A stretch of DNA of 64,000 nucleotides from Archivesica marissinica. Lineage: Eukaryota > Mollusca > Bivalvia > Venerida > Vesicomyidae. Below are positions 53,215 through 64,000 of the stretch, piece by piece. How positions within the stretch are numbered: the first letter of the stretch is position 1; each line of letters opens with the position of its first letter. Location: the NCBI GenBank assembly GCA_014843695.1, contig CM026398.1, positions 16,418,664-16,482,663 of the forward strand. Direction: 5' to 3'. Made by a program: the position numbers and the translations under genes. The notes under the pieces are model-generated. The model was not told where the DNA came from. It worked only from the letters and a program-made list of their open reading frames with translations, and did no database searches.

Positions 53215-54700
53215 TCAGGACTGCAGTGTTTGTGTGTGGTCAGACTGGTGCAGTGTGTGTGTGGTTAGACTGGTGCAGTGTGTGTGTGGTTAGACTGGTG
53301 CAGTGTGTGTGTGGTTAGACTGGTGCAGTGTTTGTGTGGTTAGACTGGTGCAGTGTGTGTGTGGTTAGACTGGTGCAGTGTGTGTGTGGTTAGACTGGTG
53401 CAGTGTTTGTGTGTGGTCAGACTGGTGCAGTGTGTGTGTGGTTAGACTGGTGCAGTGTGTGTGTGGTTAGACTGGTGCAGTGTTTGTGTGGTCAGACTGG
53501 TGCAGTGTTTGTGTGGTCAGACTGGTGCAGTGTTTGTGTGGTCAGACTGGTGCAGTGTTTGTGGTCAGACTGGTGCAGTGTTTGCTTGGTTAGACTGGTG
53601 CAGTGTTTGTGTGGTCAGACTGGTGCAGTGTTTGTGTGGTCAGACTGGTACAGTATTTGTGTGGTTAGACTGGTGCAGTGTTTGTGTGGTTAGACTGGTA
53701 CAGTGTTTGCGTGGTCAGACTGGTACAGTGTGTGCGTTGTCAGACTGGTACAGTGTTTGTGTGGTCAGACTGATGCAGTGTTTGTGTGGTTAGACTGGTA
53801 CAGTGTTTGCGTGGTTAGACTGGTACAGTGTTTGTGTGGTTAGACTGGTACAGTGTTTGTGTGGTTTGACTGGTACATTGTTTGTGTGGTTAGACTGGTG
53901 CAGTGATTGTGTGGTTAGACTGGTACAGTGTTTGCGTGGATAGACTGGTGCAGTGTGTGCACGGTCAGACTGGTACAGTGTATGTGTGGTCAGACTGGTG
54001 CAGTGTTTGTGTGGTTAGACTGGTACAGTGTGTGCACGGTTAGACTGGTAGAGTGTATGTGTGGTTAGACTGGTACAGTGTTTGTGTGGTTAGACTGGTA
54101 CAGTGTTTGTGTGGTTAGACTGGTACAGTGTTTGTGTGGTTAGACTGGTACAGTGTTTGCGTGGTTAGACTGGTGCAGTGTTTGTGTGGTTAGACTGGTA
54201 CAGTGTGTGCCTGGTCAGACTGGTACAGTGTTTGTGTGGTTAGACTGGTACAGTGTTTGCGTGGTCAGACTGGTACAGTGTGTGCGTTGTCAGACTGGTA
54301 CAGTGTTTGTGTGGTTAGACTGGTGCAGTGTTTGTGTGGTTAGACTGGTGCAGTGTTTGTGTGGTTAGACTGGTACAGTGTTTGCGTGGTTAGACTGGTA
54401 CAGTGTGTGCCTGGTCAGACTGGTACAGTGTTTGTGTGGTTAGACTGGTACAGTGTGTGCCTGGTCAGACTGGTACAGTGTTTGTGTGGTTAGACTGGTA
54501 CAGTGTTTGCGTGGTTAGACTGGTACAGTGTGTGACTGGTGCAGTGTTTGTGTGGTTAGACTTGTACAGTGTTTGCGTGGTTAGACTGGTACAGTGTGTG
54601 CCTGGTCAGACTGGTACAGTGTTTGTGTAGTTAGACTTGTACAGTGTTTGCGTGGTTAGACTGGTACAGTGTGTGCCTGGTCAGACTGGTACATAGTATC
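53215..54700. repeat. 25-bp minisatellite, about 58 units
   Basis: GTGTTTGTGTGGTTAGACTG plus GTGCA. Left units carry GTGCA and CAGTGTGTGTGTG; right units carry GTACA and GTTTGCG or GTGTGCCTGG. The local frame on + repeats because three 25-bp units are 75 bases. Confidence 0.95.
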
Positions 54701-55032
54701 AAAATATATTGGTACTGAACATTTGACCCATGATTCAAATAAAATGATCCGATGTCGACGATTGAATTTAATGCATTCCTGCCCCATTGTTGACAGCCAT
54801 CTTGGCTAAGATCGACAGACAGTATTCGGTAGGTATATATAGATGGCTACAAAGGGTGTTTTTAGATGTATACAAAGATATAGGTGTATGTTTATAAAGG
54901 CACACAGTGACAAGCTGTACGTGTGGTTAGTAATTAATCGTGGTTTTTGTATTAGTCCTGTGAGAAATCGGAACACTGTCATTATTTCAGATATAAATTG
55001 ATATATGCTGTGCACATGTCTACCTTACAGAC

Positions 55033-55349
55033 GGATCTGTAGTCCAGTGGTAACACGCTGGACGGATAATCCAGGGATCGCAGGTTCGATTCCCCGTCTG
55101 TCACTAATAAAATTAACTGTCTTTCAGATGGGACATTAAACCGAAAATTAACTGTCTTTCAGATGGGACATTAAACCGAGGTCTTGTGTCGGTGCTTTAC
55201 AGCGTGCACGTAAATGAACCAGAGGAGACTCTGGAATGGGTCTCTTTGTCTGTATCATTGCTCTATCCTCCAAAAATGACTTAATCTCTTCAGGAGGCGT
55301 CGCTCATATGGGCAACCGGTAGCGATGATAAATAAACATAAAACACATG
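55033..55349 (+). mobile_element. SINE family 1, full length, with a 37-bp internal duplication
   Basis: Best-preserved copy. Head GGATCTGTAGTCCAGTGG, box-B-like GGTTCGATTCCCC, central GATGGGACATTAAACCGA present twice, then GAACCAGAGGAGACTCTGG, and the tail GGAGGCGTCGCTCATATGGG to ATAAACATAAAACAC. Despite its tRNA-like head this is not a tRNA gene. Confidence 0.88.
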
Positions 55350-55466
55350 TCTACCTGTCCAATAATTTAAATATTTGCTACTGGTACAATAACAGCACCG
55401 GAAGCAGGATGTTGCATGCTTTGAGCTGAGTTTAGGCTTGCCATCCAACTTCAGTGAAATGCATGC

Positions 55467-55920
55467 TTAACCCATTCAACACCCAAGTAACTGACATGGA
55501 CTGGTGCATGATACTTAACCCATTCAACACCCAAGTAACTGACATGGACTGGTGCATGATACTTAACCCATTCAACACCCAAGTAACTGACATGGACTGG
55601 TGCATGATACTTAACCCATTCAACACCCAAGTAACTGACATGGACTGGTGCACGATACTTAACCCATTCAACACCCAAGTAACTGACATGGACTGGTGCA
55701 TGATATTTAACCCATTCAACACCCAAGTAACTGACATGGACTGGTGCATGATATTTAACCCATTCAACACCCAAGTAACTGACATGGACTGGTGCATGAT
55801 ATTCTTAGACCAATAAATTAATAAGAAAATTACATTGGACCAATTCATTTATCAAAATGGGTAATTTTGTCTAAAAATAGTAATGTTACTGGCAAAAAGT
55901 GCAGATCCTGATGAGACGTT
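55467..55920. mobile_element. MITE family P1 with its TTAA end amplified 7 times
   Basis: TTAACCCATTCAACACCCAA to GGACTGGTGCATGATAC (48 bp) is repeated seven times (55467-55802), then the element goes on normally through ATAAATTAATAAGAAAATT to GCAGATCCTGATGAGACG, where it is truncated. Confidence 0.82.
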
Positions 55921-56044
55921 ATATGTTGATTGTTCCTCACAGGGAACCAGTAATATATATATGTGGTCCTCTATATCCGAATGTTCGGCTTAAAAAGCCT
56001 TTCATGGAAAAGAAAAATTATCTGACTAATTCATTTTTTTTTAA

Positions 56045-56142
56045 CTGTTAAACTTTATTTAAGCTAGTTTTAACAACTTATATTAATCACTCTCGTTGGC
56101 GCGGATGAAAGTGTATATGTGGTCATTCGTGTGGGAGGAAAT
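56045..56142 (-). mobile_element. SINE family 2, 3' fragment
   Basis: TTAACAACTTATATTAATCA and GTGTGGGAGGAAAT only; the head is missing. Confidence 0.6.
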
Positions 56143-56324
56143 CTTCTTTTAAGATTGTTATGATTTTTAAGTCGAAATTTTGAATGTAGTGAGGACCACA
56201 TATATTCATTAGCCTATACCTAATTAAAAATTAATATGAAGTTATAATTCCTCCACAACATGATTTAAGTGAGAATACACTTGGTTTTTGAATGCATTTC
56301 TTTTACCTATATTTTTAGTGTGTT

Positions 56325-56593
56325 GTGTTTTACGTTTATTTATCGTCGCTACTGGTTGCCCATATGAGCAACGTCTCCTGAAGAGATTAGATTTTTGGAG
56401 GATAGTGCAATGATACAGACAGGGACCCATTCCAGATTCTCCTCTGGTTCTTTTACATGCACGGTATAAAGCACAGACACGAGACCTCGGTTTAACATCC
56501 CATCTGAAAGACTGTTAATTTTATTAGGGTCAGATGGGGTCCTGCGATCCCTGGATTACCAGTCCAGCGTGTTACCACTGGACTACAGATCCG
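56325..56593 (-). mobile_element. SINE family 1
   Basis: TTTACGTTTATTTATCGTCG to GGACTACAGATCC. Small deletions near GAAGAGATTAGATTTTTGG and in the box-B-like part. Confidence 0.8.
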
Positions 56594-56948
56594 TCTTGAT
56601 ATATTTTTATTGTTTTCTGACATGCTTTATATGAAGTTAGATCATTACTCAACATGCATGACTCACAACATGCATGACTCAACATGCATAAATCGACATA
56701 CACTCGACCATGAATCTACATGTGCTACATCGTAGTTTCGTTCAAAGTATTCAATTTGTGAGATATGGAACACAGACATGGCTTGTGACAGAAAGATAGA
56801 TCACCCAACAAACGTGATGACCCCTAACCCCTCTCAAGCTGTGTATGTAGGGGTCTGAATACCATTTTATCACATTACTAAATTGTTTATTTTATTTTTG
56901 AGAATCTGTAATATCAGTGACATTTTTTATGGCCTCGTAATGAAATTT

Positions 56949-57160
56949 ACAGGGAGACAACTGCAAAATGGTAATGATTGAAGTAAATGCACAATAATCT
57001 CCCTTAGGTGGTAATTTTACAGGGAGACAACTGCAAAATGGTAATGATTGAAGTAAATGCACAATAATCTCCCTTAGGTGGTAATTTTACAGGGAGACAA
57101 CTGCAAAATGGTAATGATTGAAGTAAATGCACAATAATCTCCCTTAGGTGGTAATTTTAC
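56949..57160. repeat. 70-bp tandem repeat, 3 units
   Basis: ACAGGGAGACAACTGCAAAA, TGGTAATGATTGAAGTAAAT and TCTCCCTTAGGTGG. GGGAGA and TCTCCC within each unit are complementary. The copies look identical. Confidence 0.93.
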
Positions 57161-57428
57161 AGAAGCGTCTCATTTTATAGGTTTGTTACCTGTTAATTCT
57201 TATGGTTGTACAGTTGAATGAACAACAAAAGTTTGGTAATCTCTCTGTTCTGGAATAGGGACAATCATGTACCAAACTAAATTTTGATTTATTTAAAAAA
57301 AAGGACCATTACTTTACCAGTCTGCTGCATTCACAAGGCAATATTGCAATCAGATAATATGGATGTTGAAAGGTAAACTGATAGGAATCTTCTGTGGCTA
57401 TGGTAAATTTACTGAATATAAATTGCCA

Positions 57429-57886
57429 TTAACTCTTTCAACACTACAGACCTTTTGTTCATAAAAAATTATTTTAGCTCGATTGCGAAACAAGTTCTTT
57501 CAACTTATAATAATCATTCTCGAGAGATCATTCCTGATGGAATCCATCGCCATGAAGGAAAGAGAAGAGGCAACGTGGAATTTAAATGCCTTGCCTAAGG
57601 GACAATCCTAACGGCTCCAGCGGGGCTCAAACTCTGGACCGTTCGCACCTGAAGCGAACGCGCATCCACTGCGCAATCACGACTTCCACAGACCTTACAA
57701 AATGTGTAGATCTAGAAGACATGCCCATCAAGATATGCACTTTTTGCCAGTAATATTACACTTTTTTAGACAAAATTACCCATTTCGATTAAATGAACTG
57801 ATACAAATGTAGTTTTCTTATTCATTTATTTGTCTAGTTATATCATGCACCAGTCCATGTCAGTTACTTGGTGATGTATGGGGTAA
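57429..57886. mobile_element. MITE family P1 interrupted by a SINE
   Basis: TTAACTCTTTCAACACTAC ... ACAGACCTT, then the SINE, then ACAGACCTTACAAAATG and the rest of the P1 element to TTGGTGATGTATGGGGTAA. ACAGACCTT is the target duplication. Confidence 0.72.
57460..57688 (-). mobile_element. SINE family 3
   Basis: TTTAGCTCGATTGCGAAAC tail to GCGCAATCACGACTTCC head, flanked by the 9-bp ACAGACCTT. Confidence 0.82.
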
Positions 57887-58071
57887 TTTCATAACAACGC
57901 TACTGTGTCCTCGTCAGTGGTTATTGGGTGATGATTATGAAACTTCACTGAAAGGAGTTTTTTTATTTATGAAGCTGGTGCAGCTACATATTTGTAAAAT
58001 CTTATAGTATAGAAAGTGAAAGCTGTTTCTCTTATCTTATATTTTCATGAAGTAACAATGTAAATCTTATA

Positions 58072-58905
58072 TAGAGTGGTGGAACCTATGCTCGGCGTAA
58101 ATCCCACATATAATGACCAGTATAAAATGTTAATTGCACTTCCCGTATAGAGTGGTGGAACCTATGCTCGGCGTAAATCCCACATATAATGGCCAGTATA
58201 AAATGTTAATTGCACTTGCCGTATAGAGTGGTGGAACCTTTGCTCGGCGTAAATCCCACATATAATGACCAGTATAAAATGTTAATTGCACTTCCCGTAT
58301 AGAGTGGTGGAACCTTTGCTCGGCGTAAATCCCACATATACTGACCAGTATAAAATGTTAATTGCACTTGCCGTATATTATTATTTTCTTAAGTCGCGAA
58401 AACAACTTTAAAAAAACAACTGTTGACAGTTTTAGTTTCATCATGTGACCTTGCTGCTCAATACAGCTATCGCAATGGTGTCGGGTCGGCACCTGTTTAT
58501 ATGGGGAACTCAAGACTTCAGGGCACCTATGCACGGCATACTTGTTATTTTTTATTTATCCCCATACTTCGCGTGAATATCATATTTTGATATAGTACAT
58601 CATTGAATAAAAACACTTATTGTTGGTCTTAATCAGAAATAGTATAGAAACTATTTTTCGGGTTAGGTGTAGATTTTTAAAATTAAAGTTTCGGTGGAAA
58701 TATTTTACCAATGATTTGTTTGTTTATATCCGTCTGTTGGATAAGTCACATGACAGTTGCATCAGGCTACCGATACACGCAACAGAATGCTATTGAACAA
58801 GGCTTCAGCTCTGTCAGCGAAATTAGCATAGAACTACCGTTATATAAATATTTTAAATACGGATGTAAATGGACAAATACGCCTAGCATAGGTTCCACCA
58901 CTCTA
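58072..58905. mobile_element. TA-flanked inverted-repeat element with its left end amplified
   Basis: Left tip TAGAGTGGTGGAACCTATGC is the inverse of the right tip GCATAGGTTCCACCACTCTA at 58886-58905. The left 76 bp are present four times in tandem (58072-58375). TA at both borders fits a Tc1/mariner-like target site, but no transposase is present. Confidence 0.78.
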
Positions 58906-59124
58906 GTGTATCATTAAATCATATTTTCGACTTCTCCTAAGCTGCTTTTTATTTGTCAATTTTCATGAAACTTTGTATAGAGTATAGAGACAACTAGACC
59001 AAAACTATAATTTTGATCTCAAATTCAAGATGGCCATCATGGCAGCCATTTTGGAATATCTACATCTGACAATATTTTGTGTTGCCTAGTATTATATATT
59101 GTTACATAGTAGTAGAAAATGGCT

Positions 59125-59126
<2 letters not shown>

Positions 59127-59157
<31 letters not shown>
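59127..59157. repeat. (AT)n microsatellite
   Basis: Alternating TA run of about 30 bases. Confidence 0.9.
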
Positions 59158-59160
<3 letters not shown>

Positions 59161-59464
59161 TTACATAAGCATTACATAGCATTGCATAGCTTTACACTTG
59201 AATGGTAATTTTCCCAGACAGATCTGTATACATTTTGTAACATTCACACAGATGAGCGCCTCTGGACCATTTACACATCAAATGAGCGCCTCTGCACCAT
59301 TCACACATCAGATGAACGCCTCTGGACCATTCCTGTTGTCTACTTCTATATTTATTCTGCCTCCTTTTGTTTTCACCGCTAACATTTTTAAAAGCCAAGA
59401 TTGTTGATAAAGTAAAATGATCAGCCAATCCGTGTATGTATGCTTTGTAAAATGTATCGCCTTG

Positions 59465-59655
59465 TACCGGTATGTGGTTGCACGCACCGGTATGTGGTTG
59501 CACGCACCGGTATGTGGTTGCATGTACGGTATGTGGTTGCACGTACAGTATGTGGTTGCACGTACGGTATGTGGTTGCACGCACGGTATGTGGTTGCACG
59601 TACGGTATGTGGTTGCACGTACGGTATGTGGTTGCATGTACGGTATGTGGTTGCA
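59465..59655. repeat. 19-20-bp tandem repeat, about 10 units
   Basis: CGGTATGTGGTTGCACGTA; the first units have the 20-bp form with ACGCAC. The + and - frames through it are not genes. Confidence 0.93.
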
Positions 59656-59724
59656 TGAAGATAGTAAACGATAAACACTTTATGGTCAACTTGACATTAC
59701 AGATAAATGTCTGGTTTAATCTAA

Positions 59725-59850
59725 TTTTGCTTAGCTCGATTGCGAAACAAGTTTTTACAAAATTAGAATAATCGCTCTCGACCTCATTCCTAAGTGTTTT
59801 ATGGACCACAATGGTTCTGAGGGGGCTCAAACTCGCAGCCCCATGGTTCA
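59725..59850 (-). mobile_element. SINE family 3, partial
   Basis: TTAGCTCGATTGCGAAAC and ATCGCTCTCGACCTCATTCC, then divergence. Confidence 0.6.
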
Positions 59851-60235
59851 TACGTCAAGGAAAATAAAACAAACCCTAAACGTGACTAAAATAAGAGCTG
59901 TCGGAAAAACAGCTTGCTATTCGAAAATGTTCATTAATGTTGTCATGCAAGTTTTTATTGTATAAAACAATTTATCTTGTTAATGTCACAAAAAATGCTT
60001 ATATCATGCATGTCAACTTGCTAAAAACTTTAACCAGATTTTCTAAGTGTAAAAATGGAGATAATTCTGTTAAATTACGTGACAGAGTTATGGAACTTGA
60101 CTCGTACAGCTTATATTTTGATAAGTATTTTTGTCAAGTTTCAATAACATGCAACGAGTGATTCAGGAGAAAAGCCAACTTGTTAAAAAACTTTAACCAG
60201 ATTTTCTAAAGTGTAAATGCTGCATAATTGACTGA

Positions 60236-60503
60236 TATTGTTATATTTCGGGTTTTACGTCTGCATCAGCACCATTTTGGGCTATATCGCCGGCGGGCAG
60301 TTTACCTAACAACACCTTTCCTGGGCAGGCTCCAGCTGTTAACCAGTACTTGGGTGCACCAACTTCCGTAAGAAACTGCCAACTTTTTCATATAAATGAG
60401 ACACGGTCTGAGCGGGGCTCGAACCCGTGACCATCAGTGATGATAGGATAGGTTACAGTGGTATACAAGTCAGCGACCTTAACCACTCGACCACGGGGGC
60501 GGA
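60236..60503 (-). mobile_element. SINE family 4
   Basis: TTATATTTCGGGTTTTACGT through CAGTACTTGGGTGCACCAAC, GGGGCTCGAACCCGTGACC and the head CTTAACCACTCGACCACGG. Confidence 0.82.
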
Positions 60504-60817
60504 GGAACTTGACTGAAATATTTTTTTGTGAAGTTCCAAAGGTATGTAGTTGATGGTTCAAAAGAGATAGCAACCTTGCTATAAAACTTTAACAAAATGG
60601 TGACGCCTACGCCAGGGTGAGTACAATAGGGGAGTATTAGCCCTCATTATTTTTCGAATAATCAAGCTAAAAAATGCATTCTGTTCTGCGCACCAAGACA
60701 GTGACAGATTGGGATGACTTGCATTTTCTCCAATCTCCTAATTTGCATTTATTAATATTTATTTATAAACTCATAAAAATGTTGAATTTAGTTTAAAGCT
60801 AGTGTAGAGAAATACAG

Positions 60818-61008
60818 TCCACATCCATTATTTCGAAGTCGGTCATGTCGAATTCTCCGGTTATCTCGAAGTCGGATCAAAGTCCCGTTTCAGACACTAT
60901 CATGTTACATATAACCTGCTCCGGTTTTATCGAATTTCGTTAAATCAACCTCGGTTATGTCGAAGTATTTTGCTCGGTCCGACGGAGTTCGACATAGTGG
61001 ATGTAGCA
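60818..61008. mobile_element. Inverted-repeat MITE with TTTCGAAGTCGG-type inner repeats
   Basis: ACAGTCCACATCCATTATTT on the left and GACATAGTGGATGTA on the right are inverted relatives. Inner motifs TCGAAGTCGG, TCGAATTCTCCGG and TCGAATTTCG recur. Non-coding. Confidence 0.6.
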
Positions 61009-61082
61009 TTAAATTGGCACCAGAGAGTACCGATATGTTGGGCAAGGTTGAAGGTTAGAAATCAGGAAATCCATTAGAAAAT

Positions 61083-61258
61083 TTGCTGGAATGTAAATTA
61101 CTTTAGTTCGATTGCGAAAACAGTTCTTACAACATATATTAATCAATGTGGAGACCTCTTTCCTGATGGAGAGAGAAGAGGCACAATCATAAGGGCGAGA
61201 TCTCCGGGCCTTTCGCACCTGAAGCGAACGCGATACCACGGCGCTATCACGACTTCCA
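61083..61258 (-). mobile_element. SINE family 3, internally deleted
   Basis: TTTAGTTCGATTGCGAAAAC tail, shortened body, head ending GCGCTATCACGACTTCC. Confidence 0.72.
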
Positions 61259-61307
61259 CCAATTTACTTTGTTAAAATGCAGTAAAGCAAATGGACATAC
61301 CAAGCAT

Positions 61308-62970
61308 GCTATTCATCAACTCTCCCATGCAGCACTAAATGATCAACTCTCCCATGCAGCACTAAATGATCAACTCTCCCATGCAGCACTAAATGATTAA
61401 CTCTCCCATGCAGCACTAAATGATCAACTCTCCCATGCAGCACTAAATGATCAACTCTCCCATGCAGCACTAAATGATCAACTCTCCCATGCAGCACTAA
61501 ATGATCAACTCTCCCATGCAGCACTAAATGATCAACTCTCCCATGCAGCACTAAATGATCAACTCTCCCATGCAGCACTAAATGATCAACTCTCCCATGC
61601 AGCACTAAATGATCAACTCTCCCATGCAGCACTAAATGATCAACTCTCCCATGCAGCACTAAATGATCAACTCTCCCATGCAACACTAAATGATCCAACT
61701 CTCCCGTGCAGCACTAAATGATCCAACTCTCCCGTGCAGCACTAAATGATCAACTCTCCCATGCAGCACTAAATGATCAACTCTCCCATGCAGCACTAAA
61801 TGATCAACTCTCCCATGCAGCACTAAATGATCAACTCTCCCATGCAGCACTAAATGATCCAACTCTCCCGTGCAGCACTAAATGATCAACTCTCCCGTGC
61901 AGCACTAAATGATCAACTCTCCTGTGCAGCACTAAATGATTAACTCTCCCGTGCAGCACTAAATGATCAACTCTCCCGTGCAGCACTAAATGATGCTATT
62001 CATCAACTCTCCCGTGCAGCACTAAATAATCAACTCTCCCGTGCAGCACTAAATGATCAAGCACTAAATGATCAACTCTCCCGTGCAGCACTAAATGATC
62101 AACTCTCCCGTGCAGCACTAAATGATGCTATTCATCAACTCTCCCATGCAGCACTAAATGCTGCTATTCATCAACTCTCCCGTGCAGCACTAAATGATGC
62201 TATTCATCAACTCTCCCGTGCAGCACTAAATGATGCTATTCATCAACTCTCCTGTGCAGCACTAAATGATGCTATTCATCAACTCTCCCGTGCAGCACTA
62301 AATGATGCTATTCATCAACTCTCCCGTGCAGCACTAAATGATGCTATTCATCAACTCTCCCGTGCAGCACTAAATGATGCTATTCATCAACTTTCCCATG
62401 CAGCACTAAATGCTGCTATTCATCAACTCTCCCGTGCAGCACTAAATGATGCTATTCATCAACTTTCCCATGCAGCACTAAATGATGCTATTCATCAACT
62501 CTCCCGTGCAGCACTAAATGCTGCTATTCATCAACTCTCCCATGCAGCACTAAATGATGCTATTCATCAACTCTCCCATGCAGCACTAAATGATGCTATT
62601 CATCAACTCTCCCATGCAGCACTAAATGATGCTATTCATCAACTCTCCCGTGCAGCACTAAATGATGCTAATCATCAACTCTCCCGTGCAGCACTAAATG
62701 ATGCTATTCATCAACTCTCCCGTGCAGCACTAAATGATGCTATTCATCAACTCTCCCGTGCAGCACTAAATGCTGCTATTCATCAACTCTCCTGTGCAGC
62801 ACTAAATGATGATATTCATCAACTCTCCCGTGCAGCACTAAATGATCAACTCTCCCGTGCAGCACTAAATGATGCTATTCATCAACTCTCCCGTGCAGCA
62901 CTAAATGATCAACTCTCCCGTGCAGCACTAAATGATGCTATTCATCAACTCTCCCGTGCAGCACTAAATG
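61308..62970. repeat. 27-bp / 36-bp satellite, about 53 units
   Basis: Core CAACTCTCCCATGCAGCACT plus AAATGAT (27 bp), mainly 61308-61990. To the right most units add GCTATTCAT (36 bp), and CCCATG gives way to CCCGTG. Periods divisible by nine leave frames open; they are not genes. Confidence 0.96.
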
Positions 62971-63394
62971 CAGAATTATCTTAATATGATATCAGTGCAG
63001 AGATACAAAATTAATATTGGATTTTATAATGAGACTAATGAATTCTGCATGGAGTTGATGAATAATTTATCTGGAAAATATATTTACCCTGTGAGGAGCT
63101 TATCCCACCCCCCTACATTGTTTTATGTCTAACATTTAATACCCCCCTCCGCCCCTCCCCTTTCATCTGTGTTCTGCAGGAGATCAAGGACTGGTGTTTG
63201 GCAAGGGTTCATCAAGTGTTAAGCTGAAGGGCAAGTTTAGCCATTTATACCAGCTTCTAATTAAATTTATAACAGTTGAGATGTAGAACTGATTTCCAGT
63301 GTAAACCCACTGTGATGTTCAACCGCGCATCAAACCTCTAAATGATTTCTGCACCGTCTTATAGACACCTAGCCGACGAATGTCCAATTAGCGA

Positions 63395-63530
63395 AGTGGT
63401 TCGTTCACATGGTCACTTTCCGCCAGTGCAACCCAAATACAGTTTGATCATCGGCCAGTGAAGTATGTGTGATGGTATGGTGATCGCCATATCTGACAGG
63501 TGGGGTTTTACCTCCGAGTACTCCCGGTTT
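63395..63530 (+). mobile_element. SINE family 2, decayed
   Basis: TTAGCGAAGTGGTTCG, CCGCCAGTGCAACCC and CCATATCTGACAGGTGGG follow the head and body of family 2 with many changes. Then a doubled TGGGGTTTTACCTCC segment. Confidence 0.55.
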
Positions 63531-63630
63531 ACCACCACACAATGGAGTGGGGTTTTACCTCCAGGTACTCACTCCGGTTTACAACCACACAATGGACAAT
63601 AAAATTTAACATGCTTGCATTTTAGAGAAA

Positions 63631-64000
63631 TTAGGATCGTGCGAGGGGGAACAGCCCCAATGTAAGGGTATTAGGATTGTGTGAAGGGGAACAGCCCCCA
63701 TGCAGGGGGATTAGGATTGTGTGAGGAGGAACAGCCCCAATGTAAGGGTATTAGGATTGTGTGAAGGGGAACAGCCCCCATGCAGGGGGATTAGGATTGT
63801 GCGAGGGGGAACAGCCCCAATGTAAGGGTATTAGGATTGTGTGAGGGGGAACAGCCCCCATGCAGGGGGATTAGGATTGTGTGAGGGGGAACAGCCCCCA
63901 TGCAGGGGTATTAGAATTGTGTGAGGGGGAACAGCCCCCATGCAGGTGTATTAGCATTGTGTGAGGGGGAACAGCCCCCATGCAGGTGTATTAGCATTGT
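63631..64000. repeat. 40-bp tandem repeat, at least 9 units, runs off the window
   Basis: TTAGGATTGTGTGAGGGGGA plus ACAGCCCCCATGCAGGGGGA. Two forms (AATGTAAGGGTA and CATGCAGGGGGA) alternate in the first units, giving an 80-bp period. Confidence 0.94.

Noticed and set aside
53403..54630. Cys/Val/Trp-rich repeat protein frames
   Set aside because: Three 25-bp units are 75 bases, giving a periodic frame by chance; interrupted whenever a unit changes length.
55033..55105. tRNA gene
   Set aside because: Box A/B-like motifs are present, but the sequence continues into a repeated 290-bp body and recurs many times; it is a SINE head. The same applies to the heads of families 2, 3 and 4.
58711..58917. 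68-codon + strand frame
   Set aside because: Reads through the right inverted repeat of the TA-flanked element; no similarity and no splice context.
61309..61698. 129-codon repeat frame (VDHLVLHGR type)
   Set aside because: 27-bp period without stops; ends as soon as a unit gains a base.
63175..63290. Possible exon after TTCTGCAG at 63179 (frame DQGLVFGKGSSSVKLKGK)
   Set aside because: Acceptor is plausible, but there is no GT donor at a sensible place, no partner exon and no recognised family.

Overview
This is eukaryotic, intron-bearing, AT-rich DNA that is mostly repetitive. The two gene families present (fibulin and the LHFPL tetraspan family) are animal genes. The mix of many tRNA-derived SINEs, TTAA-flanked miniature transposons, MULE-type transposons and very many minisatellites suggests a lophotrochozoan, most likely a bivalve mollusc. 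That organism call is inference; no marker in the window settles it.

Genes. (1) On the + strand at the left edge are three 3'-terminal exons of a fibulin-1-like extracellular matrix gene whose 5' part lies outside the window. A single-exon 'C-type' ending (642-1047) is followed by a two-exon 'D-type' ending (9373-9626, 10851-10996). Both start in the same splice phase, as expected for the mutually exclusive C/D endings of fibulin-1. (2) On the - strand are two tandem LHFPL-family four-pass membrane protein genes with the same exon structure and the same intron phases. The upstream paralog has exons 52030-52438, 47156-47395 and 45302-45462 (269 aa). The downstream paralog has exons 28833-29244, 27562-27795 and 14253-14713 (about 368 aa) with a long Ser/Arg-rich tail. 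Several of these exons have no start codon of their own and were found by splice signals, phase and paralog comparison.

Mobile DNA. Four tRNA-derived SINE families are present, about 25 copies in all; two with different heads share one 3' tail. Three TTAA-CCC (piggyBac-like) MITE families and a TTAA element with other ends occur, as do a TACAGTCAAACC inverted-repeat element, a TA-flanked element and small foldback elements. A decayed MULE transposon (33353-34731) has a 9-bp target duplication. A second MULE-like element with a PHD-finger ORF (35444-37854) sits inside a 33-bp satellite. Fragments of a non-LTR retrotransposon lie at 31.8-32.8 kb.

Tandem repeats. More than twenty arrays with units of 19 to 85 bp fill the introns and intergenic space. 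Nearly all long open frames in the window lie inside them and follow from stop-free periodic sequence, not from genes. The main unusual theme is that at least four arrays are amplified copies of one terminal segment of a miniature transposon, so the transposon end appears to have seeded the satellite.
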